64,000 nt of DNA from an uncultured Mobilibacterium sp. (GCA_947254375.1 CAMYCF010000002.1:75071-139070); one strand, 5' to 3'; shown: positions 51,454 through 60,068, counted from the stretch's first letter. Notes: generated by a model from the letters alone, not told the origin. A program made the numbers and translations.

Positions 51454-52026
51454 ATGAAAAAAAGAGGAAGTGCGGATAAGCTCGCAAAGATGGCAGTCAT
51501 GGCGGCGCTTTCCGTAGTGTTGTTACTGCTGATAAGGATACCGTTCCCGCCGGCACCGTTCCTGGTGTACGATCCGGCCGACATACCGATATACATAGCG
51601 GCGTTCGCGTTCGGGCCGGTTTCCATTTTGATCGCATTTGTGGTATGCTTCATTCAAGCGTTCATTTTGGGAGGAGACGGAATATACGGATTTCTGATGC
51701 ATTTTATCGCCACGGGAGCGTTTGCGCTTCTGGTCGGGCGGATGTATCAAAGGAATAAAACGAGGAAGACTGCGGTGATCTCCCTGATCGTCGGAGCGCT
51801 GCTCATAACGGCGATCATGTGCGCGATGAATCTCGTGGTAACGCCGGTATTCATGGGCGTGCCGCGTTCCGTCGTAGCGAAGATGATAGTACCGACGATC
51901 ATCCCGTTCAACCTTTTGAAGACCGGCATAAACGGAGTCGTCACCTTCCTCGTATATAAGAGAGTATCGAGGTTTTTACACGGTGAGATCAGAACAGGGG
52001 AAGCAAAGGCAAACAAAGAAATTTAA
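51454..52026 (+). CDS. ribU: Riboflavin ECF transporter S component RibU
   Basis: 190 residues, six membrane segments. The S-component start KLAKMAVMAALSVVLLLLIRIPFPPAPFL is typical of RibU, followed by YDPADIPIYIAAFAFGP and FILGGDGIYGFLMHFIATG. It binds riboflavin and works with the shared EcfAA'T energising module encoded elsewhere. The FMN riboswitch upstream confirms the substrate. Ribosome site AAAGGAGG. Its last 44 bases overlap tsaE, so t6A genes may partly depend on this transcript. Confidence 0.95.
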   Translation: MKKRGSADKLAKMAVMAALSVVLLLLIRIPFPPAPFLVYDPADIPIYIAAFAFGPVSILIAFVVCFIQAFILGGDGIYGFLMHFIATGAFALLVGRMYQRNKTRKTAVISLIVGALLITAIMCAMNLVVTPVFMGVPRSVVAKMIVPTIIPFNLLKTGINGVVTFLVYKRVSRFLHGEIRTGEAKANKEI

Positions 52027-52432
52027 GGCTTACGGCGAGAACGACACGCGTAAGTTCGCCCTTGAATTGGCGGAGAAACTGGAGCCGGGCGACGTCATAG
52101 CCGTATCGGGAGATCTCGGCACCGGGAAAACCACTTTTACAAAGTACATAGCGGAGGGTCTGGGCATCGATGAAAACATCGACAGCCCGACCTTCACCAT
52201 AGTGAAAGAGCATCGCAGCGGAAAGCTGCCGCTCTTTCATTTTGACGTTTACAGGATCGGGAGCGCCGACGAATTCTTCGACACCGGCGGAGAGGAATAT
52301 TTTTATTCCGACGGAGTTTCGGTGATAGAATGGGCGGAGAACATCGAGGATGCCCTGCCCGAAGATGCGATCAGGATATCGATAGAGTACGGCGACAGAG
52401 AGGATGAGAGGATATTTACATGTACATATTGA
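51983..52432 (+). CDS. tsaE: tRNA threonylcarbamoyladenosine biosynthesis ATPase TsaE
   Basis: 149 residues from a GTG within ribU. P-loop GDLGTGKTTFTKYIAEGLG (about 43-61), then SPTFTIVKEH, FHFDVYRI and a GVSVIEWAENI motif. TsaE drives the TsaB-TsaD complex in making t6A37 of ANN-decoding tRNAs. It overlaps tsaB by 13 bases. Confidence 0.94.
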   Translation: MRSEQGKQRQTKKFKAYGENDTRKFALELAEKLEPGDVIAVSGDLGTGKTTFTKYIAEGLGIDENIDSPTFTIVKEHRSGKLPLFHFDVYRIGSADEFFDTGGEEYFYSDGVSVIEWAENIEDALPEDAIRISIEYGDREDERIFTCTY

Positions 52433-53229
52433 CGCTCGAAACGACAGGTAAATTCGCCTCCGTAGCCGTTGCCGACGAAAACGGAATGACGGTCATGAGC
52501 TCGTCTCACGCGGAAATGGACCACCTCAGGCACATCACGGTGCTGACGGAAGAATGTCTTTCCGAAATGGGGATATGCAAGGGCGACATCACCCACGTCG
52601 CGGCGTCGATCGGGCCCGGGTCTTTTACGGGCATCAGGATAGGCGTGACGTTCGCGAGGACTTTTGCCCAGATCCTCGGGTTGCCGTGCATAAGCGTTCC
52701 GACGCTTGAAGGTATGATGATGCTCGACGAGGTGCGCCGTCAGGACGCACGGGATCCTTCAGCAGAAGGATATGCGGTCTGTACGATAATAAATGCCAGA
52801 AGGGGTCAGACGTACGGGGCGATCTGGAAAAAAGAAAGCGCTGCCGCGTCTTCGGATACGGTGAAGGCGGACGCTAAAAGCGGTTCGCTCGCCGGTTATG
52901 TCGAGGTCCTGCCTCAGGGTCAGCACATGATCGATGATATAATAAAAACGTGCAACGATATCGGCGGTAAAATTTTCTTTTACGGAGACGGCATCGACGC
53001 ATACGGCGAAATCATTTCGGAAAAGCTGACCGCCGGGACGGCGGAGTTCGCCGGCAGCGCTCTCAGATATCAGAGTGCCGATGCCGCCGCAAAGGTCGCA
53101 TTCATAAAAGCGAAGGACGGCGACACTGTCGGCTTTTCGGACCTCCTCCCTAACTACATGAGAAAGAGCGAGGCCGAGACGAAACTCGAGAACGGCACGC
53201 TGAGCGGGAAGATAGGTGTGAGAAAGTGA
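52420..53229 (+). CDS. tsaB: tRNA threonylcarbamoyladenosine biosynthesis protein TsaB
   Basis: 269 residues. ASKHA-fold scaffold partner of TsaD: MYILTLETTGKFASVAV, DHLRHITVLTEECL, and the hallmark VAASIGPGSFTGIRIGVTFAR. A longer than usual middle (about 120-165) is rich in Ala/Ser. It overlaps tsaE and, by four bases, rimI. Confidence 0.95.
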   Translation: MYILTLETTGKFASVAVADENGMTVMSSSHAEMDHLRHITVLTEECLSEMGICKGDITHVAASIGPGSFTGIRIGVTFARTFAQILGLPCISVPTLEGMMMLDEVRRQDARDPSAEGYAVCTIINARRGQTYGAIWKKESAAASSDTVKADAKSGSLAGYVEVLPQGQHMIDDIIKTCNDIGGKIFFYGDGIDAYGEIISEKLTAGTAEFAGSALRYQSADAAAKVAFIKAKDGDTVGFSDLLPNYMRKSEAETKLENGTLSGKIGVRK

Positions 53230-53795
53230 CAGAGAGCTTCGATATATCTGTGAGAAAAGCCGCGATATCGGACCTCGCGGAAATAGCAGAGATCGAGAAT
53301 GCGACATCCGCATCTCCGTGGAGCAGCGATTCGCTGAGATGCGACATAGAGGATGAGGAGAAGGCTTTTATCAGGGTCGCCGAAAACCGCACGGATGCAA
53401 CGAGCGGCACCGACGCCCTGGATGCCGCGTCTGCGGGAACCGAAGCCGCTTCGCAGATCTGCGGATATCTCGACGCCTGGATCGTAGCGGGAGAAGCGAC
53501 TCTGAACAACATAGCGGTAAGGAAGACCGAAAGGCGGAGCGGCATCGGCTCCGCGCTCATGTCCGACTTCGTGGACGGCATGAAGGGAAAGGGCGTTTCC
53601 GAGATCAGCCTCGAAGTGAGAAAGAGCAACGATCCCGCGATAAATCTATATAAAAAATACGGCTTCTCCGTCTGCGGAGAAAGAAAAAAATACTATCTCG
53701 ACAACGGGGAAGACGCTCTCATAATGGTTCTGAAATTCCGGGAGACCGGCAACGATCAGGACATCGGCAACAATTCGGACATCGGCAACGATTAG
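53226..53795 (+). CDS. rimI: Ribosomal protein S18-alanine N-acetyltransferase (RimI)
   Basis: 189 residues, longer than the usual 150. GNAT fold: ISDLAEIAEIENATSASPWS at the start, LNNIAVRKTERRSGIGSALM (acetyl-CoA loop) and LEVRKSNDPAINLYKKYGF. Two additions are visible: an Ala/Asp/Thr-rich insertion near residues 55-78 and a C-terminal tail built from three 18-base repeats (QDIGNNSDIGND). It sits between tsaB and tsaD as in many Firmicutes. Confidence 0.92.
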   Translation: MTESFDISVRKAAISDLAEIAEIENATSASPWSSDSLRCDIEDEEKAFIRVAENRTDATSGTDALDAASAGTEAASQICGYLDAWIVAGEATLNNIAVRKTERRSGIGSALMSDFVDGMKGKGVSEISLEVRKSNDPAINLYKKYGFSVCGERKKYYLDNGEDALIMVLKFRETGNDQDIGNNSDIGND

Positions 53796-53800
53796 GATAT
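53747..53800. repeat. Three 18-base tandem repeats at the rimI 3' end
   Basis: Units start at 53747, 53765 and 53783 (consensus CGGCAACGATTAGGACAT). They add a DIGN-type peptide repeat and run past the stop codon. Confidence 0.85.
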
Positions 53801-53808
53801 CGATAAAA

Positions 53809-54831
53809 ATGTACAAAGGCAAGCACATCACAATGGGAATAGAATCGAGCTGTGACGAAACGGCCGTAGGCATCGTAGCCGACGGACGCGAAGTTTTGGC
53901 GAACGTGATCTCATCCCAGATAGACATACATACGAAATTCGGCGGAGTCGTCCCGGAGATCGCCTCGAGAAAACACCTCGAACGCGTGAACGAAGTTATC
54001 GAGACCGCACTCGAAGAGGCGGGGATATCGATAGACGACGTCGATCTGATTGGAGTTACTTGCGGGCCCGGGCTCGTAGGCGCTCTTCTCGTGGGTGTCG
54101 CCGCGGCGAAGGCCGTTGCATTCGCAAAGGACATGCCGCTCGTCGGAGTCAATCACATGCACGGTCACATAGCCGCAAATTACCTCGAGTTTCCGGAACT
54201 CGAGCCGCCTTTCATGGCGCTGATAGTTTCGGGCGGTCACACGAACATAGCCTTCGTAAAGGACTACAACACATGCGAAGTGATAGGTCGCACGAGGGAC
54301 GATGCCGCGGGCGAAGCCTTCGACAAGGTCGCGAGGGTCATCGGCCTCGGTTATCCCGGAGGCCCGAAGATGGATGCCGCCGCGGAAAAAGGCGACAAGG
54401 ACGCGATACACTTCAAGCGTGTCTTCCTCGAGGAGGGAAGCTATGACTTCAGCTTCAGTGGACTCAAAACGGCCGTCCTCAATTATCTGAATACGGAGAG
54501 GCAGGCCGGCAGGGAGATCTGCGTAGAAGATGTCGCCGCGTCTTTCAGGGAAGCCGTCGTCGAAGTCATCGTAAAAAAAGCGATGGATGCCGCGACAGAA
54601 TTCGATCAGGACAGGCTCGTCCTCGCGGGAGGAGTCGCCGCAAATAAAAGGCTTCGCGAACTCCTCGAAGAACAGGGGAAAGAAAAAGGAATAAAAATAT
54701 ATAAACCGTCTGCGATACTCTGTACGGACAACGGGGCTATGATCGCGTGCTCCGCTTACTACAAGGGTCGCGGGCTTAAGAAGGGAGAGACGGAACTCGG
54801 GCTCGAAACGTGCCCGGCGCTCGATTTTTAG
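53809..54831 (+). CDS. tsaD: tRNA N6-adenosine threonylcarbamoyltransferase TsaD
   Basis: 340 residues. Catalytic subunit that transfers threonylcarbamoyl to A37. Start TMGIESSCDETAVGIV, the metal-binding GVNHMHGHIAANYLE (two His), IVSGGHTNI, and LAGGVAANKRLRELL are canonical. The ABC-F gene begins one base after its stop. Confidence 0.96.
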   Translation: MYKGKHITMGIESSCDETAVGIVADGREVLANVISSQIDIHTKFGGVVPEIASRKHLERVNEVIETALEEAGISIDDVDLIGVTCGPGLVGALLVGVAAAKAVAFAKDMPLVGVNHMHGHIAANYLEFPELEPPFMALIVSGGHTNIAFVKDYNTCEVIGRTRDDAAGEAFDKVARVIGLGYPGGPKMDAAAEKGDKDAIHFKRVFLEEGSYDFSFSGLKTAVLNYLNTERQAGREICVEDVAASFREAVVEVIVKKAMDAATEFDQDRLVLAGGVAANKRLRELLEEQGKEKGIKIYKPSAILCTDNGAMIACSAYYKGRGLKKGETELGLETCPALDF

Positions 54832-54832
54832 G

Positions 54833-56764
54833 ATGCTGGTACTTTCTGCGGGCGATCTGAATAAAAGCTACGGAACGGACATCATCTTGGAGGATGTCTC
54901 GTTTTCTGTGGACGCCGGAGATAAGGTCGGGATAATCGGTCCGAACGGAGCCGGTAAAAGTACGCTTTTATCGATGCTCTCGGGGGACATCGAACCGACG
55001 TCCGGCAATTTTTTCGTGCGCTCGGGATACAGCATCGGATACCTAAAGCAGGGCGACATTTTTTCACCCGACGAAACGGTGGAAGCCGCGGCGGCGTCGG
55101 TGCACGGGAAATTTTACGCCATGGAGCGCGAGATGAAGATCCTCTCAAAGAAGCTTGAGGACAGCGACAGACCCGATTTTGAGAAGGACCTTCAGGAGTA
55201 TACGGAGCTTCTCGAACGGTACAAGGACGCCGGCGGATACACGTATAAAAGCGAAATGAACGCGATCCTCGGCGCGATGGGATTCGGCGCGGCGGATGTA
55301 AGGAAGCGCGTTTCGGAACTCTCGGGCGGAGAAAGGACGAGGCTTTACCTCTCGTGCCTTCTGATGAGCAAGCCGGACATCCTGCTCCTCGACGAGCCGA
55401 CGAACCACCTCGACCTCGGCATGCTCGCATGGCTCGAGCAGTACCTCGCCGCATATTCGGGGACGCTCCTCGTCGTATCGCACGACAGGTTTTTCCTCGA
55501 TAAAACGGCGACGCGGATATTCGAGGTCGAAAATCATAAGGTTACGGCATACAAAGGCAACTATTCGGATTACGTCGTAAAAAGCAAGGAGCGAAAAGAA
55601 GCCGAACTTGCGTTCTTCGAAAAGACGGAGCGCGAGCGTGCGCGGCAGGAGGAAATGGTCCGACGCTTCAAGCAGCACGGTACGGAGAAGCTGAGCAAGC
55701 GTGCAAAGTCTCGCGAAAAGATGCTCGAAAAGATGGCGCCCACCGAAAGACCGATGTCGCACGGCGGCAGCATGAAGCTCTCGTTCGATAAAAACTTCAA
55801 GAGCGGCAACGATGTCCTCGCGGCCGATGGCCTGAAGAAATCTTTTGACGGCGAGACGATATTCGAAAACGTTTCGTTCGACATAAAGAGCGGCGACAAG
55901 ATCTGCATAATCGGCAACAACGGCGTCGGGAAGACCACGCTCCTCAAGACGATGATAGGCGAATGCGAGCCCGACGAAGGGTATCTCAGAGTCGGCTACA
56001 ACGTCGAATTCGGATACTACGACCAGAGGCAGCAGGGGCTCGACGAAAACGAGACCGTCCTCGGAGAGATGAACAACGCGTACAGGCTCGTCAACGACAC
56101 CGAGATGCGCTCGATCCTCGGCCGCTTCATGTTCAGGGGAGACGACGTATATAAGACGATAAAAGACCTCTCCGGCGGCGAGAAGGCACGGCTCTCGATG
56201 CTTAAGCTGATGCTCTCGGGAGCGAACACGCTCATCCTCGACGAGCCGACGAACCACCTCGACATAGAGTCGAAAGAAGTTTTGGAAAAGGCGATATCGG
56301 AGTTCGACGGCACGTGCGTCATCGTGTCCCACGACCGTTATCTCCTTAACAGGATCCCCGATAAGATCTGGGAGCTCACGCCCGAAGGGATAACGGAATA
56401 CCTCGGGAAGTTCGACTATTTTACGGAGAAAAAAAGAGAGCGCGAGACACTTTTATCCGCAGAAAAAGGCGGACCGGACGCCACAAACGAAAAGGCCGAG
56501 ATCTCGATCGCTCACGACCCGGAGAAAGAAAGGCGCGACAGGAAGGAAGCCGAGGCCGAAGAGCGGCGCAGGAAGCGAAAGACGGAGGCCCTCGAAGCGA
56601 AGATAGCGGACCTCGAGGAGCGCATGGACGGGCTTGAGAAGAAGATCACGGACCCCGCAAATTCCGACGATCACGAATTCCTGCACGCCGCCGCCACGGA
56701 GATGGAGACCCTCAGAAGAGAGCTCGAAAACGCGTATTCGGAGTGGGGCGACCTCGCCGACTAA
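54833..56764 (+). CDS. ABC-F family ATPase (ribosome-associated translation factor)
   Basis: 643 residues with two ABC domains and no membrane segments. Domain 1: GIIGPNGAGKSTLL, LSGGERTRL, ILLLDEPTNHLD. A charged linker follows (about 240-310, with ERARQEEMVRRFKQHGTEKL). Domain 2: IIGNNGVGKTTLL, LSGGEKARL, LILDEPTNHLD. The C-terminal 90 residues are an Arg/Glu/Lys coiled coil as in Uup/YdiF proteins. ABC-F proteins act at the ribosomal E site; some give antibiotic resistance, but the interdomain linker here does not tell which. It is co-oriented with and adjacent to tsaD. Confidence 0.93.
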   Translation: MLVLSAGDLNKSYGTDIILEDVSFSVDAGDKVGIIGPNGAGKSTLLSMLSGDIEPTSGNFFVRSGYSIGYLKQGDIFSPDETVEAAAASVHGKFYAMEREMKILSKKLEDSDRPDFEKDLQEYTELLERYKDAGGYTYKSEMNAILGAMGFGAADVRKRVSELSGGERTRLYLSCLLMSKPDILLLDEPTNHLDLGMLAWLEQYLAAYSGTLLVVSHDRFFLDKTATRIFEVENHKVTAYKGNYSDYVVKSKERKEAELAFFEKTERERARQEEMVRRFKQHGTEKLSKRAKSREKMLEKMAPTERPMSHGGSMKLSFDKNFKSGNDVLAADGLKKSFDGETIFENVSFDIKSGDKICIIGNNGVGKTTLLKTMIGECEPDEGYLRVGYNVEFGYYDQRQQGLDENETVLGEMNNAYRLVNDTEMRSILGRFMFRGDDVYKTIKDLSGGEKARLSMLKLMLSGANTLILDEPTNHLDIESKEVLEKAISEFDGTCVIVSHDRYLLNRIPDKIWELTPEGITEYLGKFDYFTEKKRERETLLSAEKGGPDATNEKAEISIAHDPEKERRDRKEAEAEERRRKRKTEALEAKIADLEERMDGLEKKITDPANSDDHEFLHAAATEMETLRRELENAYSEWGDLAD

Positions 56765-56777
56765 TTGTTAAAAAAAC

Positions 56778-56806
56778 TTGAAAGTCGTCTTTTCATACAT
56801 TATAAT
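56778..56806 (+). promoter_or_regulatory. Promoter of acpP
   Basis: TTGAAA (56778-56783), 17-base spacer, TATAAT (56801-56806). Confidence 0.8.
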
Positions 56807-56838
56807 GAATTAGTCATAATCTGATTGGAGGTTTTGCT

Positions 56839-57066
56839 ATGACTTTTGAACAAATTAGAGAAATCGTAGTCGAGCAGCTCGGTGTCGATGAGGACATGGT
56901 CGAGTTGGATACAAATATAATGAAGGACCTGGAAGCGGATTCGCTTGACGCCGTTGAGATCATCCTCGGCATCGAAGAGAAGTTCGGCATCGACATACCG
57001 GACGAAGAAGCCGAAAAGTTCGAGACCGTCAGGGATCTCGTCGACTATGTGGAGTCGCACAAGTAG
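56839..57066 (+). CDS. acpP: Acyl carrier protein
   Basis: 75 residues with the phosphopantetheine site EADSLDAVEIILGIEEKFG (Ser near 36) and the acidic recognition helix. It carries acyl chains in fatty-acid synthesis. It has its own promoter and ribosome site (GGAGG) but no fab genes nearby. rex follows on the same strand. Confidence 0.96.
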   Translation: MTFEQIREIVVEQLGVDEDMVELDTNIMKDLEADSLDAVEIILGIEEKFGIDIPDEEAEKFETVRDLVDYVESHK

Positions 57067-57124
57067 GAGATTTTTAGGCCGTTCCGGAAACAACGGGATC
57101 ACACATTTTACGGAGTGAAAACAC

Positions 57125-57808
57125 ATGAAGGAAGTAATAAGGAACAATCAGAAAATTTCGAACGCGATAATAAGAAGACTCCCTCGCTACAGGAGATATC
57201 TGAGCGAATTAAGAAAGAAGGGCGTAAAGAAGATATCCTCGAACGAACTCAGCGAGCTGATCGGATACACGGCATCGCAGATCAGGCAGGACCTGAACAC
57301 TTTCGGCGGGTTCGGACAGCAGGGATACGGTTACAGCGTCGATTACCTTTATAAAGAGATAAACAAGATCCTCGGTCTCGACAGAGAGTACAAGACGGTC
57401 GTCGTCGGCGTGGGAAATCTCGGCCAGGCGATCACCAACTACACGTACTACTACAAGATCGGATTCAACATCGTCGGACTTTTCGATATCAACCCGAGGA
57501 TAGTCGGAATAGCGATCAACGGCGTTGACGTTCTCGACTATTCGAAGCTCGAGGAATACGTAAAGGAAAACGAAATAGAAATGGGCATCATCTGCGTCAA
57601 CAGGGAGAACGCGCAGGATGTCGCCGACACGCTCGTCAGAGGCGGCGTAAGGGGCATATGGAACTTTGCGCCGATCGACCTCGACATACCTGAAGAGGTG
57701 GCGATAGAGAACGTCCACCTGAGCGAGAGCTTACACACGCTGTCGTTCCTGATGAACAGCAAGGAAGAGGAGTTCGAAGCAGCGCGGGCGGCTAAGGAAA
57801 ACAAATAA
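57125..57808 (+). CDS. rex: Redox-sensing transcriptional repressor Rex
   Basis: 227 residues. N-terminal winged helix (RRLPRYRRYLSEL, SSNELSELIGYTASQIRQDL, FGGFGQQGYGY), then a Rossmann NAD(H)-binding domain (VVVGVGNLGQAITNY, GLFDINPRIVG) and the swapped C-terminal helix. Rex releases its targets when NADH/NAD+ rises, controlling fermentation genes. No Rex-box (TTGTTAA-like) is visible at its own promoter region. A bidirectional terminator follows. Confidence 0.96.
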   Translation: MKEVIRNNQKISNAIIRRLPRYRRYLSELRKKGVKKISSNELSELIGYTASQIRQDLNTFGGFGQQGYGYSVDYLYKEINKILGLDREYKTVVVGVGNLGQAITNYTYYYKIGFNIVGLFDINPRIVGIAINGVDVLDYSKLEEYVKENEIEMGIICVNRENAQDVADTLVRGGVRGIWNFAPIDLDIPEEVAIENVHLSESLHTLSFLMNSKEEEFEAARAAKENK

Positions 57809-57814
57809 CCGACA

Positions 57815-57845
57815 AAAAATCCCGTAGCTCGGTTACGGGATTTTT
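57815..57845. terminator. Bidirectional terminator between rex and the ferredoxin gene
   Basis: AAAAATCCCGTA and TACGGGATTTTT around a 7-base loop: stem flanked by A run and T run, serving both strands. Confidence 0.9.
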
Positions 57846-57893
57846 AGTATGTTGTTTTATGCATTGACGGGCAATGTTGTATGTAAAACGCTC

Positions 57894-58061
57894 TTAAACT
57901 TGCTGAGGAGCTTCTACAGGACAGACATCCGCACAGTTTCCGCAGTCGATGCAGGTCTCTTCGTCGATAACGTACGGAGTACCTTCTTCGATAGCTTCTA
58001 CAGGGCAACCGTCTTTGCAAGCGCCGCAACCTACGCACTCTTCACCGATTCTGTAAGCCAT
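57894..58061 (-). CDS. 2[4Fe-4S] ferredoxin, clostridial type
   Basis: 55 residues, short and easily missed. It reads MAYRIGEECVGCGACKDGCP, then a second cluster motif CIDCGNCADVCP, ending VEAPQQV: two C-x2-C-x2-C-x3-CP sets. It is the soluble low-potential electron carrier for enzymes such as the 2-oxoacid oxidoreductase and possibly the nitrogenase-like Fe proteins in this window. Ribosome site AAGGAGG and a promoter at 58092-58120 support it. Confidence 0.97.
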   Translation of the reverse strand: MAYRIGEECVGCGACKDGCPVEAIEEGTPYVIDEETCIDCGNCADVCPVEAPQQV

Positions 58062-58091
58062 GTGTTTACCTCCTTCTTTAGAATTGTCTTG

Positions 58092-58120
58092 ATTATAACA
58101 TCAGTTGCAATTAAAGTAAA
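58092..58120 (-). promoter_or_regulatory. Promoter of the ferredoxin gene
   Basis: Minus strand TTTACT (58115-58120), 17-base spacer with TGT before the -10, TATAAT (58092-58097). Confidence 0.75.
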
Positions 58121-58146
58121 TAAAACGACTTTTATTTGGAGACGGA

Positions 58147-59091
58147 ATGGAGATATATTCTTTTACCGGTAAAAGCGGTACGGGAAAAAGCTATCAGGCG
58201 ATAAAAATCTGCAAGCAGAACGGCATCGACGCGATAATCGATGACGGTCTTTTGATATACAAGAATGTCATCGTCGCAGGCTCTTCCGCTAAAAAATGCG
58301 AGTCGAAGGCGGCCGCGATGCGCACGACGCTTTTCAATTACGAAGATGTAAGGGAAGACGTAAAAAATGCCCTTCAGCGGATAAAACCGAAGAAGATCCT
58401 GATCCTCGGCACTTCCGACAGGATGGTCGACTGGATAACCGACGCCCTCGAGATCCCGCGCGCCTCGCACAGGATATATATCGAAGACGTCACGACGAAG
58501 GGCGAGCGAGCCATAGCCGCGAGGAGCAGGAACGGCAGGGGCGAGCACGTCATCCCGGCGCCGATGGTCCAGCTCAAAAGGGATTTCGCGGGATATTTCA
58601 TAAATCCGCAGCGTCTCTTCGGAAACATAGTTATAGACGGCGGTGAAAAAACGTACGAGCGTACTGTCGTTCGCCCGGCCTACAGCTATTTCGGGCAGTT
58701 CGTCATAAGCGAAAATGTCCTGGAAGACATCATAAAAATAACGGCGGGCAAGTACCGCAGGACCCTGCGCGTCAACAATTTCTACAATAACAGGAACTCG
58801 TCCGACCTCGACATAATCGTCGTCATAACCGTCCTCAAGAAAGACGATGTTATGGCGAAGTGCGAGCGTTTCCAAAGGGACGTCCGCGACGCGATCGAGA
58901 AGATGACGGCTTTTTCGGTCGGCTTCATCAACCTTCAGATAAAAGATATCGTCTTCCGCGAGGATATAGAGAGGAAGAAAAGGGCGAAAGCCGTGATGAG
59001 GAGAGAAGTCGACAGGCGGCGCCTCATAAAAAGGGGCATAGACAGGTGGGCCGGAGAAGTAAGGAAGGCGGACAGGTGGCCGGAGAAGTAA
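58147..59091 (+). CDS. P-loop protein with Asp23/Gls24-like C-terminal region, unknown
   Basis: 314 residues with ribosome site GGAG. Residues 1-20 hold Walker A FTGKSGTGKSYQAI; KILILGTSDRMVDWI is a later core strand. From about residue 205 the sequence (LRVNNFYNNRNSSDLDIIVVIT, then INLQIKDIVF and an Arg/Lys-rich tail) resembles the Asp23/alkaline-shock fold of Gls24-type envelope stress proteins. The function is unknown; I call the second domain only tentatively. The last codons overlap the glycosylase gene and include a duplicated segment. Confidence 0.6.
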   Translation: MEIYSFTGKSGTGKSYQAIKICKQNGIDAIIDDGLLIYKNVIVAGSSAKKCESKAAAMRTTLFNYEDVREDVKNALQRIKPKKILILGTSDRMVDWITDALEIPRASHRIYIEDVTTKGERAIAARSRNGRGEHVIPAPMVQLKRDFAGYFINPQRLFGNIVIDGGEKTYERTVVRPAYSYFGQFVISENVLEDIIKITAGKYRRTLRVNNFYNNRNSSDLDIIVVITVLKKDDVMAKCERFQRDVRDAIEKMTAFSVGFINLQIKDIVFREDIERKKRAKAVMRREVDRRRLIKRGIDRWAGEVRKADRWPEK

Positions 59092-59096
59092 AGAAG
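59041..59096. repeat. Imperfect tandem duplication at a gene junction
   Basis: Copy one at 59041-59070 and copy two at 59071-59096 share GACAGGTGG and CCGGAGAAGTAA; copy one has an extra G, so the copies are read in different frames. The second copy supplies both the stop region of the P-loop gene and the GTG start of the glycosylase gene. Confidence 0.85.
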
Positions 59097-59984
59097 ATAG
59101 TATTCGAAAATACGGAGAGACTTTCGCTCAGGCAGATCTTTGAGTGCGGCCAATGTTTCAGGTGGAACGAAGCGCCGTGCGAAGCGTCGCGTGAAGCGGG
59201 TCCCGAATGCTGCGCGGAAAGCGGCTCCGACCTCTTCGAAGAGCAACAAAGCGTCGAGCGCTACATCGGTGTTGCCGGAGGGTACGCCTGCCTCGCGGAG
59301 TACGACGGAAGAGATCTCTCGCTTACGGTGACGGGAGGAGACGCCGGATTTTGGTACGATTACTTCGACCTCGGCACCTCTTACGATGAGATAAAAACAG
59401 AGCTGTCCTGCCGCGACGACGCGATCTGCGCCGCGATAGAAAACGGCTACGGAATAAGGATACTGAACCAGGACTTTTGGGAGATACTTATATCTTTCAT
59501 CGTCTCTCAGAACAACAACATACCGAGGATCAAAAAATGCATAGAGAACCTCTGCAGGGAGTTCGGCGAAAGCATCGGCGTGTTCGAAGGTGAGGAGAGG
59601 TTCTCGTTCCCGACACCTGAAACGCTCGCTTTGCTTTCGACCGAAGATCTCGCGGACATAAGGCTCGGCTACAGGGCGCCGTACATCATCGAAGCGGCGA
59701 AGAAGTACATCGAATGCGGGATGCCTGTCGGCGAGCCCGCTGAGAGGAGGGCAGAGCTCCTCTCGTACCTCGGCATCGGCCCCAAGGTAGCGAACTGCAT
59801 AATGCTTTTCGGGCTCAGGGATTTTAGGGCGTTCCCGATAGACGTGTGGGTCAAAAAAGTCATGTGCGACATGTACGGCTTCTGCGAAAAGGATCTTAAA
59901 GGCATGCAGGTCTTCGCGGAGGAGCGGTTCGGAGAGCTCGGCGGCATAGCACAGCAGTACCTCTTCTTTTATCGACGCGGGTAA
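59076..59984 (+). CDS. 8-oxoguanine DNA glycosylase (OGG1-type)
   Basis: 302 residues from a GTG with an upstream AAGGCGG site. It excises oxidised guanine and nicks the strand by beta-elimination. The N-terminal domain (LRQIFECGQCFRW) and helix-hairpin-helix LSYLGIGPKVANCIMLFGL are present. The Lys in GPKVANC is the catalytic nucleophile, and the Asp in AFPIDVWVKKVM is the conserved acid. An insertion of about 35 residues rich in Cys/Glu/Ala lies at about 32-67. The start codon falls in the duplicated segment. Confidence 0.9.
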   Translation: MAGEVKKIVFENTERLSLRQIFECGQCFRWNEAPCEASREAGPECCAESGSDLFEEQQSVERYIGVAGGYACLAEYDGRDLSLTVTGGDAGFWYDYFDLGTSYDEIKTELSCRDDAICAAIENGYGIRILNQDFWEILISFIVSQNNNIPRIKKCIENLCREFGESIGVFEGEERFSFPTPETLALLSTEDLADIRLGYRAPYIIEAAKKYIECGMPVGEPAERRAELLSYLGIGPKVANCIMLFGLRDFRAFPIDVWVKKVMCDMYGFCEKDLKGMQVFAEERFGELGGIAQQYLFFYRRG

Positions 59985-60020
59985 AAACTGCGTCGCAGAT
60001 TATAAAAAACTGCGTCGCAG
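59983..60020. repeat. 16-base direct repeats upstream of groES
   Basis: AAAAACTGCGTCGCAG at 59983-59998 and 60005-60020, period 22; each contains the 11-base palindrome CTGCGTCGCAG. They lie about 50 bases before the groES -35. Confidence 0.7.
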
Positions 60021-60068
60021 GGGGCAGAAACGGCTGGCGGAAAATTCCAAAATTTTTATCTGCGCGTA

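Noticed and set aside
57844..58038. 64-aa arginine/cysteine-rich minus-strand frame
   Set aside because: It is an out-of-frame reading of the ferredoxin gene at 57894-58061, which has the ribosome site, promoter and cluster motifs.
58860..59075. Longer N-terminus for the OGG-type glycosylase
   Set aside because: The upstream in-frame part lies inside the P-loop gene in another frame and translates to low-complexity Arg/Glu sequence; homology to the family starts after 59076.
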